From: Lachnospiraceae bacterium
Lineage (GTDB): Bacteria > Bacillota > Clostridia > Lachnospirales > Lachnospiraceae
Direction: 5' to 3'
NCBI GenBank assembly: GCA_024693135.1
Contig: JAILLN010000057.1
Coordinates: 1 to 42,561 of the forward strand
Length of the DNA stretch: 42,561 bases
Shown here: in pieces, positions 16,761 to 25,028 of the stretch
How the letters are laid out: each line of letters opens with the position of its first letter
How positions within the stretch are numbered: the stretch's first letter is position 1
The notes under the pieces: model-generated
Told to the model about the DNA's origin: nothing
Database searches by the model: none
What the model saw: only the letters and a program-made list of their open reading frames with translations
Position numbers and translations under genes: made by a program

Positions 16761-17496
16761 AATAGGATTTCATGACTTTATCAAAGATGACAGGCTGATC
16801 CAAAAACGAGAAGTGGCCTGCGTTTTCCAGGCGCACCAGACCGGCATTGGGGATCAGCTTTTCCATTGTCTCCCCATCCGAAATGGGTGTTGCCGTATCG
16901 GCAGTGCCCCAGATCAGGAGAGTTTCGCAGGGTATCCCGGATAAACAGCCCGTCAGGTCTTCTTCGATGGCGCGTACAAGGCATTGGCGCATCAGGGGGC
17001 TGGCATTTCGATAATCTGCTGAACCGTGCTTTTCCTTGAGCTTATCAAGAACACTGTCCGGCAGGAATTTTCCGGCGAATTTGAGCATGCCCTGTTTTCT
17101 TTTTGTGCTTTCGGAAAGCTCATGGCGGATGCCTGCCGCATCGATCAGCACCAGCCGGTCTGCTTCAAAGGGCAGGGATGGGCGGTTTAAGAGCTTCAGG
17201 AGGATCCTGCCGCCGAAGGAGTGGCCCATGAGCACCAGCTTTTTTATTCCCATCTTTTCAATGAAGGCGGACACGAAGTCTGCATAATCATCTACATTCC
17301 ATACAGCGGGAGGTTCCGGGGTGCCGCCGGTAAAGCCCGGCAGATCCAGCAGGATCACATGGCATGCGCTGCAGATCGCGTCTGCCACGGGGCGGTAAAG
17401 CATGCATTTGGCGGCCCAGCCGGGAAGCATCAGCACATCCATGCCTTCTCCCGCTTCCTCATAATAGGTTTCGATTCCCTGTACCGATATGGTCAT
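16747..17496 (-). CDS. Alpha/beta-hydrolase fold enzyme
   Basis: A 249-residue soluble hydrolase. The nucleophile elbow is GHSFGG with Ser93, the acid is probably Asp200 in WGTADTATP, and the base is His228 in NAGHFSF, a complete triad. An oxyanion-hole segment LPGWAAK is near residue 25. Substrate is unknown; esterase, peptidase or dehalogenase-like roles all fit. An in-frame upstream start at 17526 is less likely, since GAGGA lies six bases before the ATG at 17496. The 3' end overlaps the Ddl-like gene on the other strand by 14 bases, so the two transcripts converge. Confidence 0.85.
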   Translation of the reverse strand: MTISVQGIETYYEEAGEGMDVLMLPGWAAKCMLYRPVADAICSACHVILLDLPGFTGGTPEPPAVWNVDDYADFVSAFIEKMGIKKLVLMGHSFGGRILLKLLNRPSLPFEADRLVLIDAAGIRHELSESTKRKQGMLKFAGKFLPDSVLDKLKEKHGSADYRNASPLMRQCLVRAIEEDLTGCLSGIPCETLLIWGTADTATPISDGETMEKLIPNAGLVRLENAGHFSFLDQPVIFDKVMKSYFNIS

Positions 17497-17517
17497 GTCT
17501 AATCCTCGCAATCTGAA

Positions 17518-17546
17518 TAGATACATTTTCTTTTCTATGATATAGT
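17518..17546 (+). promoter_or_regulatory. Possible promoter of the methyltransferase-pyr-fol run
   Basis: TAGATA (17518-17523) and TATAGT (17541-17546) are 17 bases apart in the 80-base divergent gap. The start would be near 17553. The same AT-rich patch must also serve the minus-strand hydrolase, for which only a lone TATACT was seen. Confidence 0.4.
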
Positions 17547-17576
17547 ATATGGAGAATTTTGAAAAGGAGAAGAGCT

Positions 17577-18611
17577 TTGGCCGTAAGAAAATATGGAAAA
17601 CCCTTAGGGGATATCCTCAAGATCAAAAGCGATTTCTTCACGAAAAATGAAGAAATGCTGGCCATGTCCCACAGGCAGGCAGATGCCCTGCTGAGACAGC
17701 CGAAACGGAAATGCTGCAAGATATGCCATGAACCGGTTCCGGGAGAAGTCCTGTATGAGAGCCAGAGGATGCGGTATTACCTCTGTCCTGTATGCGGACA
17801 TGTAAACAGTGAATATGAAGATACGGATGATTTTGCCGAAGCGGTATATATCACGGACAGTTATGAGAATAATTATTCAGAGGAGGACCGCGGGAAATAT
17901 TTTGCAAGAAGGGATACCATCTATATCCCGAAGGCGGAATTTCTTCTGAATGAGCTTAAAAGGGATGGTCAGAGCCTGTCCGGGATCCGTCTGCTGGATG
18001 ATGGGGCGGGAAGCGGTTATTTTGTAAGCGCCGTAAGAAAATTGGGGATAGATGAGGCCGAGGGGGTTGAGATCTCCAGGGCGCAGGTGGATTTTGCCAA
18101 TGCCATGAATGGGGAAGAGATCCTCCGCCAGGCAGATGCAGAAGCCATTGTCCCGATTCTTAAGGGCACGGATTGCAACGTCGTGACATTTATCGGCGTG
18201 CTGGAGCATATCATCAACCTGGATGAGGTGCTTCGGGCGGTAAAGGAAAACCCGAATATCCGGTATATCTATTTCTCGGTGCCGATGTTTTCCATGAGCT
18301 GCATTTTTGAGGCCGCCCATCAGAACTGCTATAACCGGCATGCCGGTGGTACGCATACCCATCTGTTTCAGGACAGCTCCATCCGCTATATGGCAGAAAG
18401 CATCGGTTTTAAGGAGCTTTCATCCTGGAAATTCGGCTCCGATGCCATGGACCTCTACCGGATGCTTTGCGTCAGCCTGGAACAGAATGGCAATTCCCGG
18501 TTGAAGGATGTGCTTTCGGAACGATTCCTGCCGATGATCGATGAGCTGCAGCAGACCATCGACCGGCATGAGTCGGCATCCGAGATCCATACCATCATCA
18601 AGCGGAAATAA
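17577..18611 (+). CDS. Class I SAM-dependent methyltransferase with zinc-ribbon N-terminus
   Basis: A 344-residue protein. The N-terminal third holds a four-Cys knuckle (CKICHEP followed by LCPVCGHV) likely to bind zinc. A Rossmann methyltransferase follows with the SAM motif I LLDDGAGSGYFVSAV, the acidic motif II EGVEISRAQV, and a FIGVLEHIINLDEV post-motif. This layout resembles methyltransferases of polysaccharide biosynthesis clusters that act on nucleotide sugars, but the substrate is unknown and no glycan genes are close. The TTG at 17577 is chosen because AAGGAG lies seven bases before it; an in-frame start at 17559 has no such site. It begins a run of same-strand genes reaching 25510. 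Confidence 0.75.
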   Translation: MAVRKYGKPLGDILKIKSDFFTKNEEMLAMSHRQADALLRQPKRKCCKICHEPVPGEVLYESQRMRYYLCPVCGHVNSEYEDTDDFAEAVYITDSYENNYSEEDRGKYFARRDTIYIPKAEFLLNELKRDGQSLSGIRLLDDGAGSGYFVSAVRKLGIDEAEGVEISRAQVDFANAMNGEEILRQADAEAIVPILKGTDCNVVTFIGVLEHIINLDEVLRAVKENPNIRYIYFSVPMFSMSCIFEAAHQNCYNRHAGGTHTHLFQDSSIRYMAESIGFKELSSWKFGSDAMDLYRMLCVSLEQNGNSRLKDVLSERFLPMIDELQQTIDRHESASEIHTIIKRK

Positions 18612-18641
18612 AGGAGTTGAATTGTTTACAGAGGAGGAAAC

Positions 18642-19382
18642 ATGATACGGATCATAGCTGCAGTTCTTTTTGTCACGCTTTTTTTGATCGTTTCCCTTCC
18701 CATGATCGGAGTAGAGCTTCTTTTGGGACTATTTTCCCGAAAAGCCCGGGACAAAAGCAGCCTTGCCATCGTGGCTTGGGCTTTCCGGGTAGTGGAAAGA
18801 ATTGCGGGAACAAAGACCACGGTGATCGGTGAAGAGAATATCCCAAAGGATGAAGCCGTACTCTTTGTATCGAATCACAGGAGCATCTTCGATACGGTGC
18901 TGCTGTATGGGAGAATGAAGCAGGTGACCGGGTTTGTGGCCAAGACAGAGACAAAAAAGATCCCGGTGCTTTCCTGGTGGATGATCCTTCTCCATTGCAA
19001 ATTCCTGGACCGCCATGACATCAAGCAGGGGCTCCAGGTCATATTAAGCTGCATTGAGGATGTGAAAAATGGGATCTCCATCATGATCTTTCCCGAGGGC
19101 ACCCGCGGCAAGGGAGAGGATGAGACGGAGGTTCTGGATTTTAAGGAGGGCTCCATGAAGGTGGCTGTAAAAGGCGGGGTAAGGATCGTCCCCATTGCCA
19201 TCAGCGGCAGCCGGGCGATCCTGGAAGCCCAGTTTCCCAGAGTGAAGCCTGCCAGGGTGGTCATACGCTATGGGAAGCCCATCGATCCGAAGGAATTTAC
19301 AAAGGAAGAGCAGAAGAGGATGGGCGAAGTGGCGAGAGGACGGATCATAGACATGCTGAAGGAATCCGGGGTGCAAAGATGA
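18642..19382 (+). CDS. plsC: 1-acyl-sn-glycerol-3-phosphate acyltransferase
   Basis: A 246-residue acyltransferase that converts lysophosphatidate to phosphatidate in phospholipid synthesis. Diagnostic motifs are present: NHRSIFD (the NHx4D catalytic block), FPEGTRGKG (the glycerophosphate-binding block) and VPIAISGSR. A hydrophobic N-terminal helix (about 3-30) anchors it in the membrane. GAGGA lies seven bases before the ATG. The 3' end overlaps pyrC by four bases (ATGA), tying lipid synthesis to the pyrimidine genes in one transcript. Confidence 0.92.
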   Translation: MIRIIAAVLFVTLFLIVSLPMIGVELLLGLFSRKARDKSSLAIVAWAFRVVERIAGTKTTVIGEENIPKDEAVLFVSNHRSIFDTVLLYGRMKQVTGFVAKTETKKIPVLSWWMILLHCKFLDRHDIKQGLQVILSCIEDVKNGISIMIFPEGTRGKGEDETEVLDFKEGSMKVAVKGGVRIVPIAISGSRAILEAQFPRVKPARVVIRYGKPIDPKEFTKEEQKRMGEVARGRIIDMLKESGVQR

Positions 19383-20653
19383 AGCTCAGGATCCGGGGAG
19401 GACATGTCATCGATCCTGCAAATGAGATCGATGAGATAAAGGACCTGCTATCTGTCGATGGAGTGATTACCGACAGGGAAGAGGATCTTGACGGGTCTGA
19501 GAGGGTCATAGAGGCGGAAGGCCTGGTGGTATGCCCCGGCTTTATTGATGTGCATGCCCATTTCAGGGATCCGGGACAGACGGAGAAGGAGACTCTGCTG
19601 ACCGGGAGCGCGGCCGCTGCGGCAGGAGGATATAGCACGGTGCTGCTTATGGCCAATACGGTTCCTCCCGTGGATACCGTTCCGATCTGGGAGGATATCA
19701 TGAAACGGGGGGAGAGATCCCCTGTACGGATTCTTCAGGCGGCGGCCGTTACCCTCGGCAGGCAGGGGAAGGAGCTGGCCGACCTTAAAGCCCTGCATAG
19801 GGCAGGAGTGCGTGTTTTTACCGATGATGGCTCACCCCTTGCCGATGATGCCCTGGCAGAGAAGGCCATGGAACAGGCGGCTCTCCTTGGGGTGATATTG
19901 AGCTTTCACGAAGAGCATCCGGACTTTGTGAAGGATGCGGGGGTTAATGCAGGATATGCCGCTAAGAAACTGGGGCTTGAGGGTGCGCATAGACAGGCAG
20001 AGATCTGTCTTGTGGAAAGAGACCTGAGGCTGGCTCTTTCTACGGGAGCTGTCATTGATATCCAGCATGTAAGCACGAAGGAGGCAGTGGAGCTGATCCG
20101 CAGGGCAAAGAAGAAAGACAGCAAGGGGATCATCCATGCGGAAGCCGCTCCCCATCATTTCTCCCTGACAGAAGAAGCCCTGGGAGATCATGGCACAAAC
20201 GCAAAGGTCAACCCTCCGCTCAGGACAGAGGCTGACCGCCTGGCCATCATAGAGGGACTGCGGGACGGGACCATCGACCTGATCGCCACGGATCATGCGC
20301 CCCATACGGCAGGGGAGAAAAATAAAGGCTTCCGGGAAGCACCCAGCGGCATGATCGGCCTTCAGACAGCGTTATCCCTGGGGATCATGCAGCTTGTAAA
20401 GCCGGGCTTCATAAGCATGGCCGGGCTTATCCGGCTCATGAGCAGCAATCCGGCGTTATTTTATGGTCTTGATTCGGGCCGGCTGGATCCGGGGAGGCCG
20501 GCGGATATCACGATCTTTGATCCGGAGGAGGAATGGTGCTTTGACAGAGGCACAAACTGCTCCAAGTCAGAGAATTCTCCCCTTTTCGGGCAGGTTCTCA
20601 CCGGCAGGGTAAGACATACGATTATCGGCGGAAAGGAAGTATATCCGGCATGA
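19379..20653 (+). CDS. pyrC: Dihydroorotase (type I/class II, PyrC)
   Basis: A 424-residue amidohydrolase that closes carbamoyl aspartate to dihydroorotate in UMP synthesis. The metal ligands appear in DVHAHFRDPGQTEKET near residue 60, a bridging-Lys equivalent is likely replaced by the Asp of FTDDGSP, and further His residues occur in SFHEEHPD and DIQHVST. The C-terminal DLIATDHAPHT carries the catalytic Asp. Length matches Gram-positive PyrC. It starts inside the plsC stop and overlaps pyrK by four bases. Confidence 0.93.
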   Translation: MKLRIRGGHVIDPANEIDEIKDLLSVDGVITDREEDLDGSERVIEAEGLVVCPGFIDVHAHFRDPGQTEKETLLTGSAAAAAGGYSTVLLMANTVPPVDTVPIWEDIMKRGERSPVRILQAAAVTLGRQGKELADLKALHRAGVRVFTDDGSPLADDALAEKAMEQAALLGVILSFHEEHPDFVKDAGVNAGYAAKKLGLEGAHRQAEICLVERDLRLALSTGAVIDIQHVSTKEAVELIRRAKKKDSKGIIHAEAAPHHFSLTEEALGDHGTNAKVNPPLRTEADRLAIIEGLRDGTIDLIATDHAPHTAGEKNKGFREAPSGMIGLQTALSLGIMQLVKPGFISMAGLIRLMSSNPALFYGLDSGRLDPGRPADITIFDPEEEWCFDRGTNCSKSENSPLFGQVLTGRVRHTIIGGKEVYPA

Positions 20654-21465
20654 TGAAAGAAAAGGCAAGGATTCATTCCAGGCGGGAGCTGGCAGAGGGG
20701 ATAGTCAGCATGTGGCTGAAATGCAGCCTGGCGGATCATGCAGAGCCCGGACAATTTGTCCTGGTGTATCCTAAGGATTCCTCCAGGCTTTTGGGCAGGC
20801 CGTTCTGCATATGCGAAGTGAATCCAGAGGGAGATGAGATCCGTATCGTATTTCGGATTTCCGGAAAAGGCACGGAAGAGATTGCGGCATTGGAGTACAG
20901 GGATATCGTGGAGGTCGAGGGTCCTCTTGGGAAGGGCTATCCCCTTGAATGTGCCGCCGGGAAACAGGTGCTTTTGATGGGGGGCGGGATCGGGGCTCCT
21001 TCTCTTCTTTTCCTGGCGCAGAGATTGAAGAAGAGCATCGTGTCCTATGGAGGAGCAAAGAACGTGTCTGCCCTGCTCGGCTATCGGAATTCGGCCCTGA
21101 AGCGGTTTCTGGCAGATGACTTTCTGAATGTGGGAATACAGACCATGATCGCAACGGATGATGGGAGCGACGGGATTAAGGGAAATGTGGTGGAGGTGGC
21201 AAAGCGCCTTCATTCCCAGAGAGTGCTGCTTCCCCAGCTGATCTATGCCTGCGGCCCCATGCCGATGCTGAAGGCTGTAGGGGAATTTGCGGCTGAGCTG
21301 AAGATCCCGGCCTATATTTCCCTGGAGGAGCATATGGCCTGCGGAGTGGGAGCATGCCTGGGTTGTGTAGTCCCGACAAAGGAAAGAGACGGGCATTCCA
21401 ATGTGCATAACGCAAGGATCTGCACGGAGGGACCGGTATTTGAAGCATCGGAGGTGTTATGGTGA
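20650..21465 (+). CDS. pyrK: Dihydroorotate dehydrogenase electron transfer subunit
   Basis: A 271-residue partner of PyrD that passes electrons from dihydroorotate to NAD. It has an FAD-binding ferredoxin-reductase barrel (LGRPFCICEV), an NAD-binding region (VLLMGGGIGAPSLLFLA), and a C-terminal cluster CGVGACLGCVV followed by ARICTEGPVF, whose four Cys residues hold the [2Fe-2S] centre. Overlaps with pyrC (four bases) and pyrD (seven bases) indicate coupled translation of the complex. Confidence 0.94.
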   Translation: MMKEKARIHSRRELAEGIVSMWLKCSLADHAEPGQFVLVYPKDSSRLLGRPFCICEVNPEGDEIRIVFRISGKGTEEIAALEYRDIVEVEGPLGKGYPLECAAGKQVLLMGGGIGAPSLLFLAQRLKKSIVSYGGAKNVSALLGYRNSALKRFLADDFLNVGIQTMIATDDGSDGIKGNVVEVAKRLHSQRVLLPQLIYACGPMPMLKAVGEFAAELKIPAYISLEEHMACGVGACLGCVVPTKERDGHSNVHNARICTEGPVFEASEVLW

Positions 21466-22379
21466 AAAAGAATCCGGATCTGTCCGTCAGCCTGTGCGGC
21501 ATCACTTTTAAGAATCCCATAACCTGTGCATCAGGCACCTTTGGCAGCGGGATGGAATATGCTCAATTCGTGGATCTGAACCGGCTGGGAGCCATTACCA
21601 CAAAGGGGGTATCCGACAGGGCGTGGGAAGGAAATCCGACACCCAGGGTGACGGAGACGCCGTCGGGAATGATGAATGCCATCGGGCTGCAAAATCCCGG
21701 GATGGAGGTATTTGCAAAGAGGGATCTGGCCTTTTTGGCGAAATATGATGTGCCGGTCATCGTGAATGTCTGCGGACATATCCTGGAGGAATATAAAAAT
21801 GTGGTGGAATTCCTTTCCGATAAAGAGGGGATCGCCATGTTTGAGATCAATGTATCCTGCCCGAATATCCGGGAAGGAGGCATGGCCTTCGGCACCAGCC
21901 CGAAGGAGCTGCTCCATGTGACAAAGGAAGTCAAGGCAGTATCAAAAAAGCCGGTCATCATGAAATTATCTCCCAATGTCACAAGCATGGCAGATATGGC
22001 AAAGGCCGCGGAACAGGGGGGAGCCGACGGCATTTCCTTGATCAATACCTTTACGGCAATGAAGATCGATGTATATCGGAGAAGATTTGTGCTGGCAAAC
22101 CGGACGGGAGGCCTGTCTGGGCCGGCCATCCATCCGATTGCCGTAAGGATGGTATATGAAGCGGCGCACGCCGTGGAGATCCCGGTGATCGGCATGGGAG
22201 GGATCGCATCTGCGGAGGATGCCCTGGAGATGCTTATGGCAGGAGCCAGGATGGCAGCGGTAGGCATGATGAATTTTCATGAACCGGAAGCAATGGTGCA
22301 TGTGATCGATGGAATTGAGAAGTATATGGAGGAGACAGGCACCGAAAAGATCGTGGATCTGATCGGCTGTCTGGATTAA
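21459..22379 (+). CDS. pyrD: Dihydroorotate dehydrogenase catalytic subunit, type 1B
   Basis: A 306-residue FMN enzyme that oxidises dihydroorotate to orotate. The catalytic-base Cys lies in NVSCPNIREGG, FMN-binding segments are KPVIMKLSPNV and GMGGIASAEDALEML, and the substrate loop begins NAIGLQNPG. The adjacent pyrK makes it the NAD-dependent 1B type. It overlaps pyrK by seven bases; the ATG is followed immediately by GTG, and either could start, with the ATG preferred. Confidence 0.95.
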   Translation: MVKKNPDLSVSLCGITFKNPITCASGTFGSGMEYAQFVDLNRLGAITTKGVSDRAWEGNPTPRVTETPSGMMNAIGLQNPGMEVFAKRDLAFLAKYDVPVIVNVCGHILEEYKNVVEFLSDKEGIAMFEINVSCPNIREGGMAFGTSPKELLHVTKEVKAVSKKPVIMKLSPNVTSMADMAKAAEQGGADGISLINTFTAMKIDVYRRRFVLANRTGGLSGPAIHPIAVRMVYEAAHAVEIPVIGMGGIASAEDALEMLMAGARMAAVGMMNFHEPEAMVHVIDGIEKYMEETGTEKIVDLIGCLD

Positions 22380-22385
22380 GCACCC

Positions 22386-22898
22386 TTGAAGAAATTGGTG
22401 AATGTAAGGATAATTACCACGGCCGGAATGCTCCTGGCCGCGGCTGTAGTACTGGGGTTTTTCAAGATCCCGATCTCACAGGTCGTTGAGATCAGGCTGC
22501 AGTTTCTTCCGGTGGCGGCTGCAGGCATGCTGCTTGGGCCTTTTTGGGGCGGCGTGACGGGAGCCCTGTCCGATATCCTGGGATATATGGTACGTCCGAC
22601 GGGGCCGTTTTTCCCTGGATTTACGGTAAGTGCCGCCATCCAGGGCGTGATTTACGGCTTGATCCTGCATGGAAAGGAAGCCTCCATCAGGCGGATCATC
22701 CTTTCCCAGGCCGTTGACCTGATCTGCGTCAGCTTCTTCCTGAATTCCCTCTGGCTTTCCATGCTTTACGGGCAGGGCTTTCTGGCAGTTTTTACCGCAA
22801 GGATCATAAAAAATCTGGTGATGTTTCCGATCAATACATTTTTGCTCATGGCGGTGATGAGGCCGGCTTCCCGGGCCGGGAAACTGTTTCTGACATGA
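22386..22898 (+). CDS. folT: Folate-specific ECF transporter S component
   Basis: A 170-residue integral membrane protein with about six hydrophobic segments. The pattern EIRLQFLPVAAAGMLLGPFWGG and GALSDILGYMVRPTGPFFPGFT is characteristic of FolT-type substrate-capture subunits, which use the shared EcfA/A'/T energising module (not in this window). The start is uncertain: a TTG at 22386 follows the pyrD stop by six bases with no clear ribosome site, and a GTG at 22398 is also possible, so coupling to pyrD is likely. The folC gene next to it supports folate uptake and retention. No folate riboswitch fits in the six-base gap. Confidence 0.85.
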   Translation: MKKLVNVRIITTAGMLLAAAVVLGFFKIPISQVVEIRLQFLPVAAAGMLLGPFWGGVTGALSDILGYMVRPTGPFFPGFTVSAAIQGVIYGLILHGKEASIRRIILSQAVDLICVSFFLNSLWLSMLYGQGFLAVFTARIIKNLVMFPINTFLLMAVMRPASRAGKLFLT

Positions 22899-22949
22899 AC
22901 ATCATGTTATTCCGGGCGGCTTGAAAAGAGCGGAAAGGCGGATCACGGC

Positions 22950-24218
22950 ATGACATATGGAGAGGCAATGGAATATATCAGTGGGATCGCACGCTTCGGG
23001 TCTCATCTGGGGCTTCAGAATGTCCGGACATTGATGCAATATCTGGGCAATCCGCAGGACAGGCTGAAAATCGTCCATGTGGGAGGAACCAACGGAAAGG
23101 GCTCCACCGTATCCTTCCTCAGCCACATCCTGATGCGCTCAGGCTATAAGACCGGGATTTATACCTCTCCGTATATTGAGCGTTTTACGGAACGGATCCG
23201 GATCGGGGACGAGGAGATCGGGGAGGACGACCTGGGAAGGCTTACGGAGAGCGTCAGGGATGCCACGGAGGAAATGCTCCGGGACGGATATGGCCAGCCT
23301 ACGGAATTTGAGATCGTATGTGCCATTGCTTTTCTTTATTTCACAGAGCAGGAATGTGATATCTGTGTAGTGGAGGTAGGCCTGGGCGGCAGACTTGATG
23401 CTACGAATGTGATACCATGCCCTCTCTTGGCGGTCATCACGACCATCAGCTATGATCATATGGAATATCTGGGAAATACCCTGGGACAGATCGCATTTGA
23501 AAAAGCCGGGATCATCAAAAGAGGAGGGGATGTGCTCCTTTATCCCCAGGAAAAGGAGGCGGGAGAGGCCTTTTTGCAGGTCTCAAGGGAAAGGGAAGCC
23601 TGCCTTCACCATGCGGCAATGCCGGAAAAGATCCTTTCAGCAGATCTTTCGGGCACTGTTTTTTTGCTTAACGGCAGGGAATACCGGATCCGTATGCTGG
23701 GGCTCAATCAGACTAAAAATGCATCCATGGCGGTCCATGCGGCCGTCCTTCTTCAGAAAAAGGGCTATTCGATCTCTGAAAACGATATCAGGGAGGGGCT
23801 TTGGGATACGACCTGGCCCGGCAGATTTGAATTGAGGAGGAAGGATCCGTGCGTGATCCTGGATGGGGCACATAATCTGGAGGGGATGCAGGTGCTTGCC
23901 GAGAACCTCCGGCTTTATTTTGGAGATAAAAAGATCCGGCTCATCATCGGGATCCTGAAGGACAAGGAATACGGAAAAATGCTGGATGTGATATTGCCGA
24001 AGGCAGATTGCGCCTATGCCGTATGCCCTCCTTCAGACCGGGCGCTGCCTGCCGGGGAGCTTGCAGGAGAAATAAGAAAGCGTTCGGCTATTCCCACCGT
24101 GATCGAACCGGATCCGGCAAAAGCATATGATGAGGCGGTGGGCAAAAGCTCACGGGAGGATGTCGTCGTTGCCTGCGGATCTTTGTATTATCTGGGAATC
24201 TTAAGGAAGCTGTCCTAA
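22950..24218 (+). CDS. folC: Folylpolyglutamate synthase / dihydrofolate synthase
   Basis: A 422-residue Mur-ligase-superfamily enzyme that adds glutamate to folates. The ATP loop is HVGGTNGKGSTVSFL, the folate-binding block is TSPYIERFTERIRIG, and the EVGLGGRLDATNV and DGAHNLEGMQVL motifs complete the FolC set. Length is normal. It follows folT by about 50 bases. Together they suggest scavenged folate is trapped by polyglutamylation. Confidence 0.93.
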   Translation: MTYGEAMEYISGIARFGSHLGLQNVRTLMQYLGNPQDRLKIVHVGGTNGKGSTVSFLSHILMRSGYKTGIYTSPYIERFTERIRIGDEEIGEDDLGRLTESVRDATEEMLRDGYGQPTEFEIVCAIAFLYFTEQECDICVVEVGLGGRLDATNVIPCPLLAVITTISYDHMEYLGNTLGQIAFEKAGIIKRGGDVLLYPQEKEAGEAFLQVSREREACLHHAAMPEKILSADLSGTVFLLNGREYRIRMLGLNQTKNASMAVHAAVLLQKKGYSISENDIREGLWDTTWPGRFELRRKDPCVILDGAHNLEGMQVLAENLRLYFGDKKIRLIIGILKDKEYGKMLDVILPKADCAYAVCPPSDRALPAGELAGEIRKRSAIPTVIEPDPAKAYDEAVGKSSREDVVVACGSLYYLGILRKLS

Positions 24219-24230
24219 AGAGGAGGAGTC

Positions 24231-24458
24231 ATGATAAAAAAATGGAAGCTTGCGAAATTTATCCAGCTGGCATTTACGGCATTGGCGGGGACTGTTTTTT
24301 TCCTTGCCCTGATCGTGGTGCCTGAGTTTCGCACAAGAATCTTTACGGACCGTCCGCTTTTATTTTTATGCGCCGTCATGTGGGCATTGATGGTAGTCAC
24401 GGTCATATTTATCCTGGTGGATCTCGACTGCATGATCCGGTGGGAAAAGGAACATTGA
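24231..24458 (+). CDS. Small two-helix membrane protein
   Basis: A 75-residue protein with two hydrophobic segments (about 11-31 and 42-64), basic N-terminus and acidic C-terminal end. It is preceded by AGGAGG and sits 12 bases after folC and only three bases before the sigma factor gene, so it is probably co-expressed with the sigma module. No family was recognised. Because it directly precedes the sigma/anti-sigma pair, a role in that signalling module is conceivable but unsupported. Confidence 0.65.
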   Translation: MIKKWKLAKFIQLAFTALAGTVFFLALIVVPEFRTRIFTDRPLLFLCAVMWALMVVTVIFILVDLDCMIRWEKEH

Positions 24459-24461
24459 TCC

Positions 24462-25028
24462 ATGGATGAACTGGATTACCAGTATCTGGCATCACTGGTG
24501 CTGCGTGCCAGGGAAGGAGACTCAGATGCCTTTGCTGAGATCTATGCCGCCACGTACCGGAAACAATATAAATTTGCCAGGCATTATCTGAGAGATGAAT
24601 TCCTTGCACAGGATGCGGTACAGGAGGCGTATATCCATGCGCTGAAACATATCGCGGATGTGAAGGATCCGTCTCTTTTTTTGGCATGGCTGAACCAGAT
24701 CACCTTCCGGGTCTGCTTTGATTCCTGCAAGAAGAAAGACCGGCATTACGGGGAGATCAATCCCATGCAGCTGGAGCTTTATGAGGATGACCGGGAAGAC
24801 CATAATCCGGAGGATGCGGCCTTGAATACAGTGGAAAAGGAAAAGCTGAGACAGGCGATCAATGAGCTTCCCCCCATGGAGCAGCGTGCCATTGTCATGA
24901 GATATATGAACGAGATGCAGATCGACGAGATCGCCGAGGCATCCGGGGTCAGCCGGAGCACGGTCAAAAGACAGCTGATCGCAGGAAGGGAAAAGATTCG
25001 GAAGATCATGGAAGGAAAGCAGAGATGA
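24462..25028 (+). CDS. Extracytoplasmic-function-type RNA polymerase sigma factor
   Basis: A 188-residue sigma-70 family protein. Region 2 (about 25-90) includes the -10-binding segment with DEFLAQDAVQEAYIHALKHI; a linker rich in acidic residues (YEDDREDHNPEDAA) leads to region 4 (about 125-183), whose helix-turn-helix is IDEIAEASGVSRSTVKRQL. Target promoters are unknown. It overlaps the following membrane protein gene by four bases (ATGA), the common arrangement for a sigma factor and its anti-sigma factor. Confidence 0.88.
   Translation: MDELDYQYLASLVLRAREGDSDAFAEIYAATYRKQYKFARHYLRDEFLAQDAVQEAYIHALKHIADVKDPSLFLAWLNQITFRVCFDSCKKKDRHYGEINPMQLELYEDDREDHNPEDAALNTVEKEKLRQAINELPPMEQRAIVMRYMNEMQIDEIAEASGVSRSTVKRQLIAGREKIRKIMEGKQR

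Noticed and set aside
10657..17496. Vancomycin resistance cluster (VanW plus Ddl-like ligase)
   Set aside because: The Ddl-like protein keeps the Lys-Tyr of D-Ala-adding enzymes; no VanH, VanX, VanR or VanS homologue is present.
20461..21408. 315-codon open frame on the minus strand
   Set aside because: It is antisense to the end of pyrC and most of pyrK; no start signal or protein family is visible.
22380..22397. Folate (THF) riboswitch before folT
   Set aside because: Only six bases separate pyrD from the first possible folT start, so no aptamer can fit.
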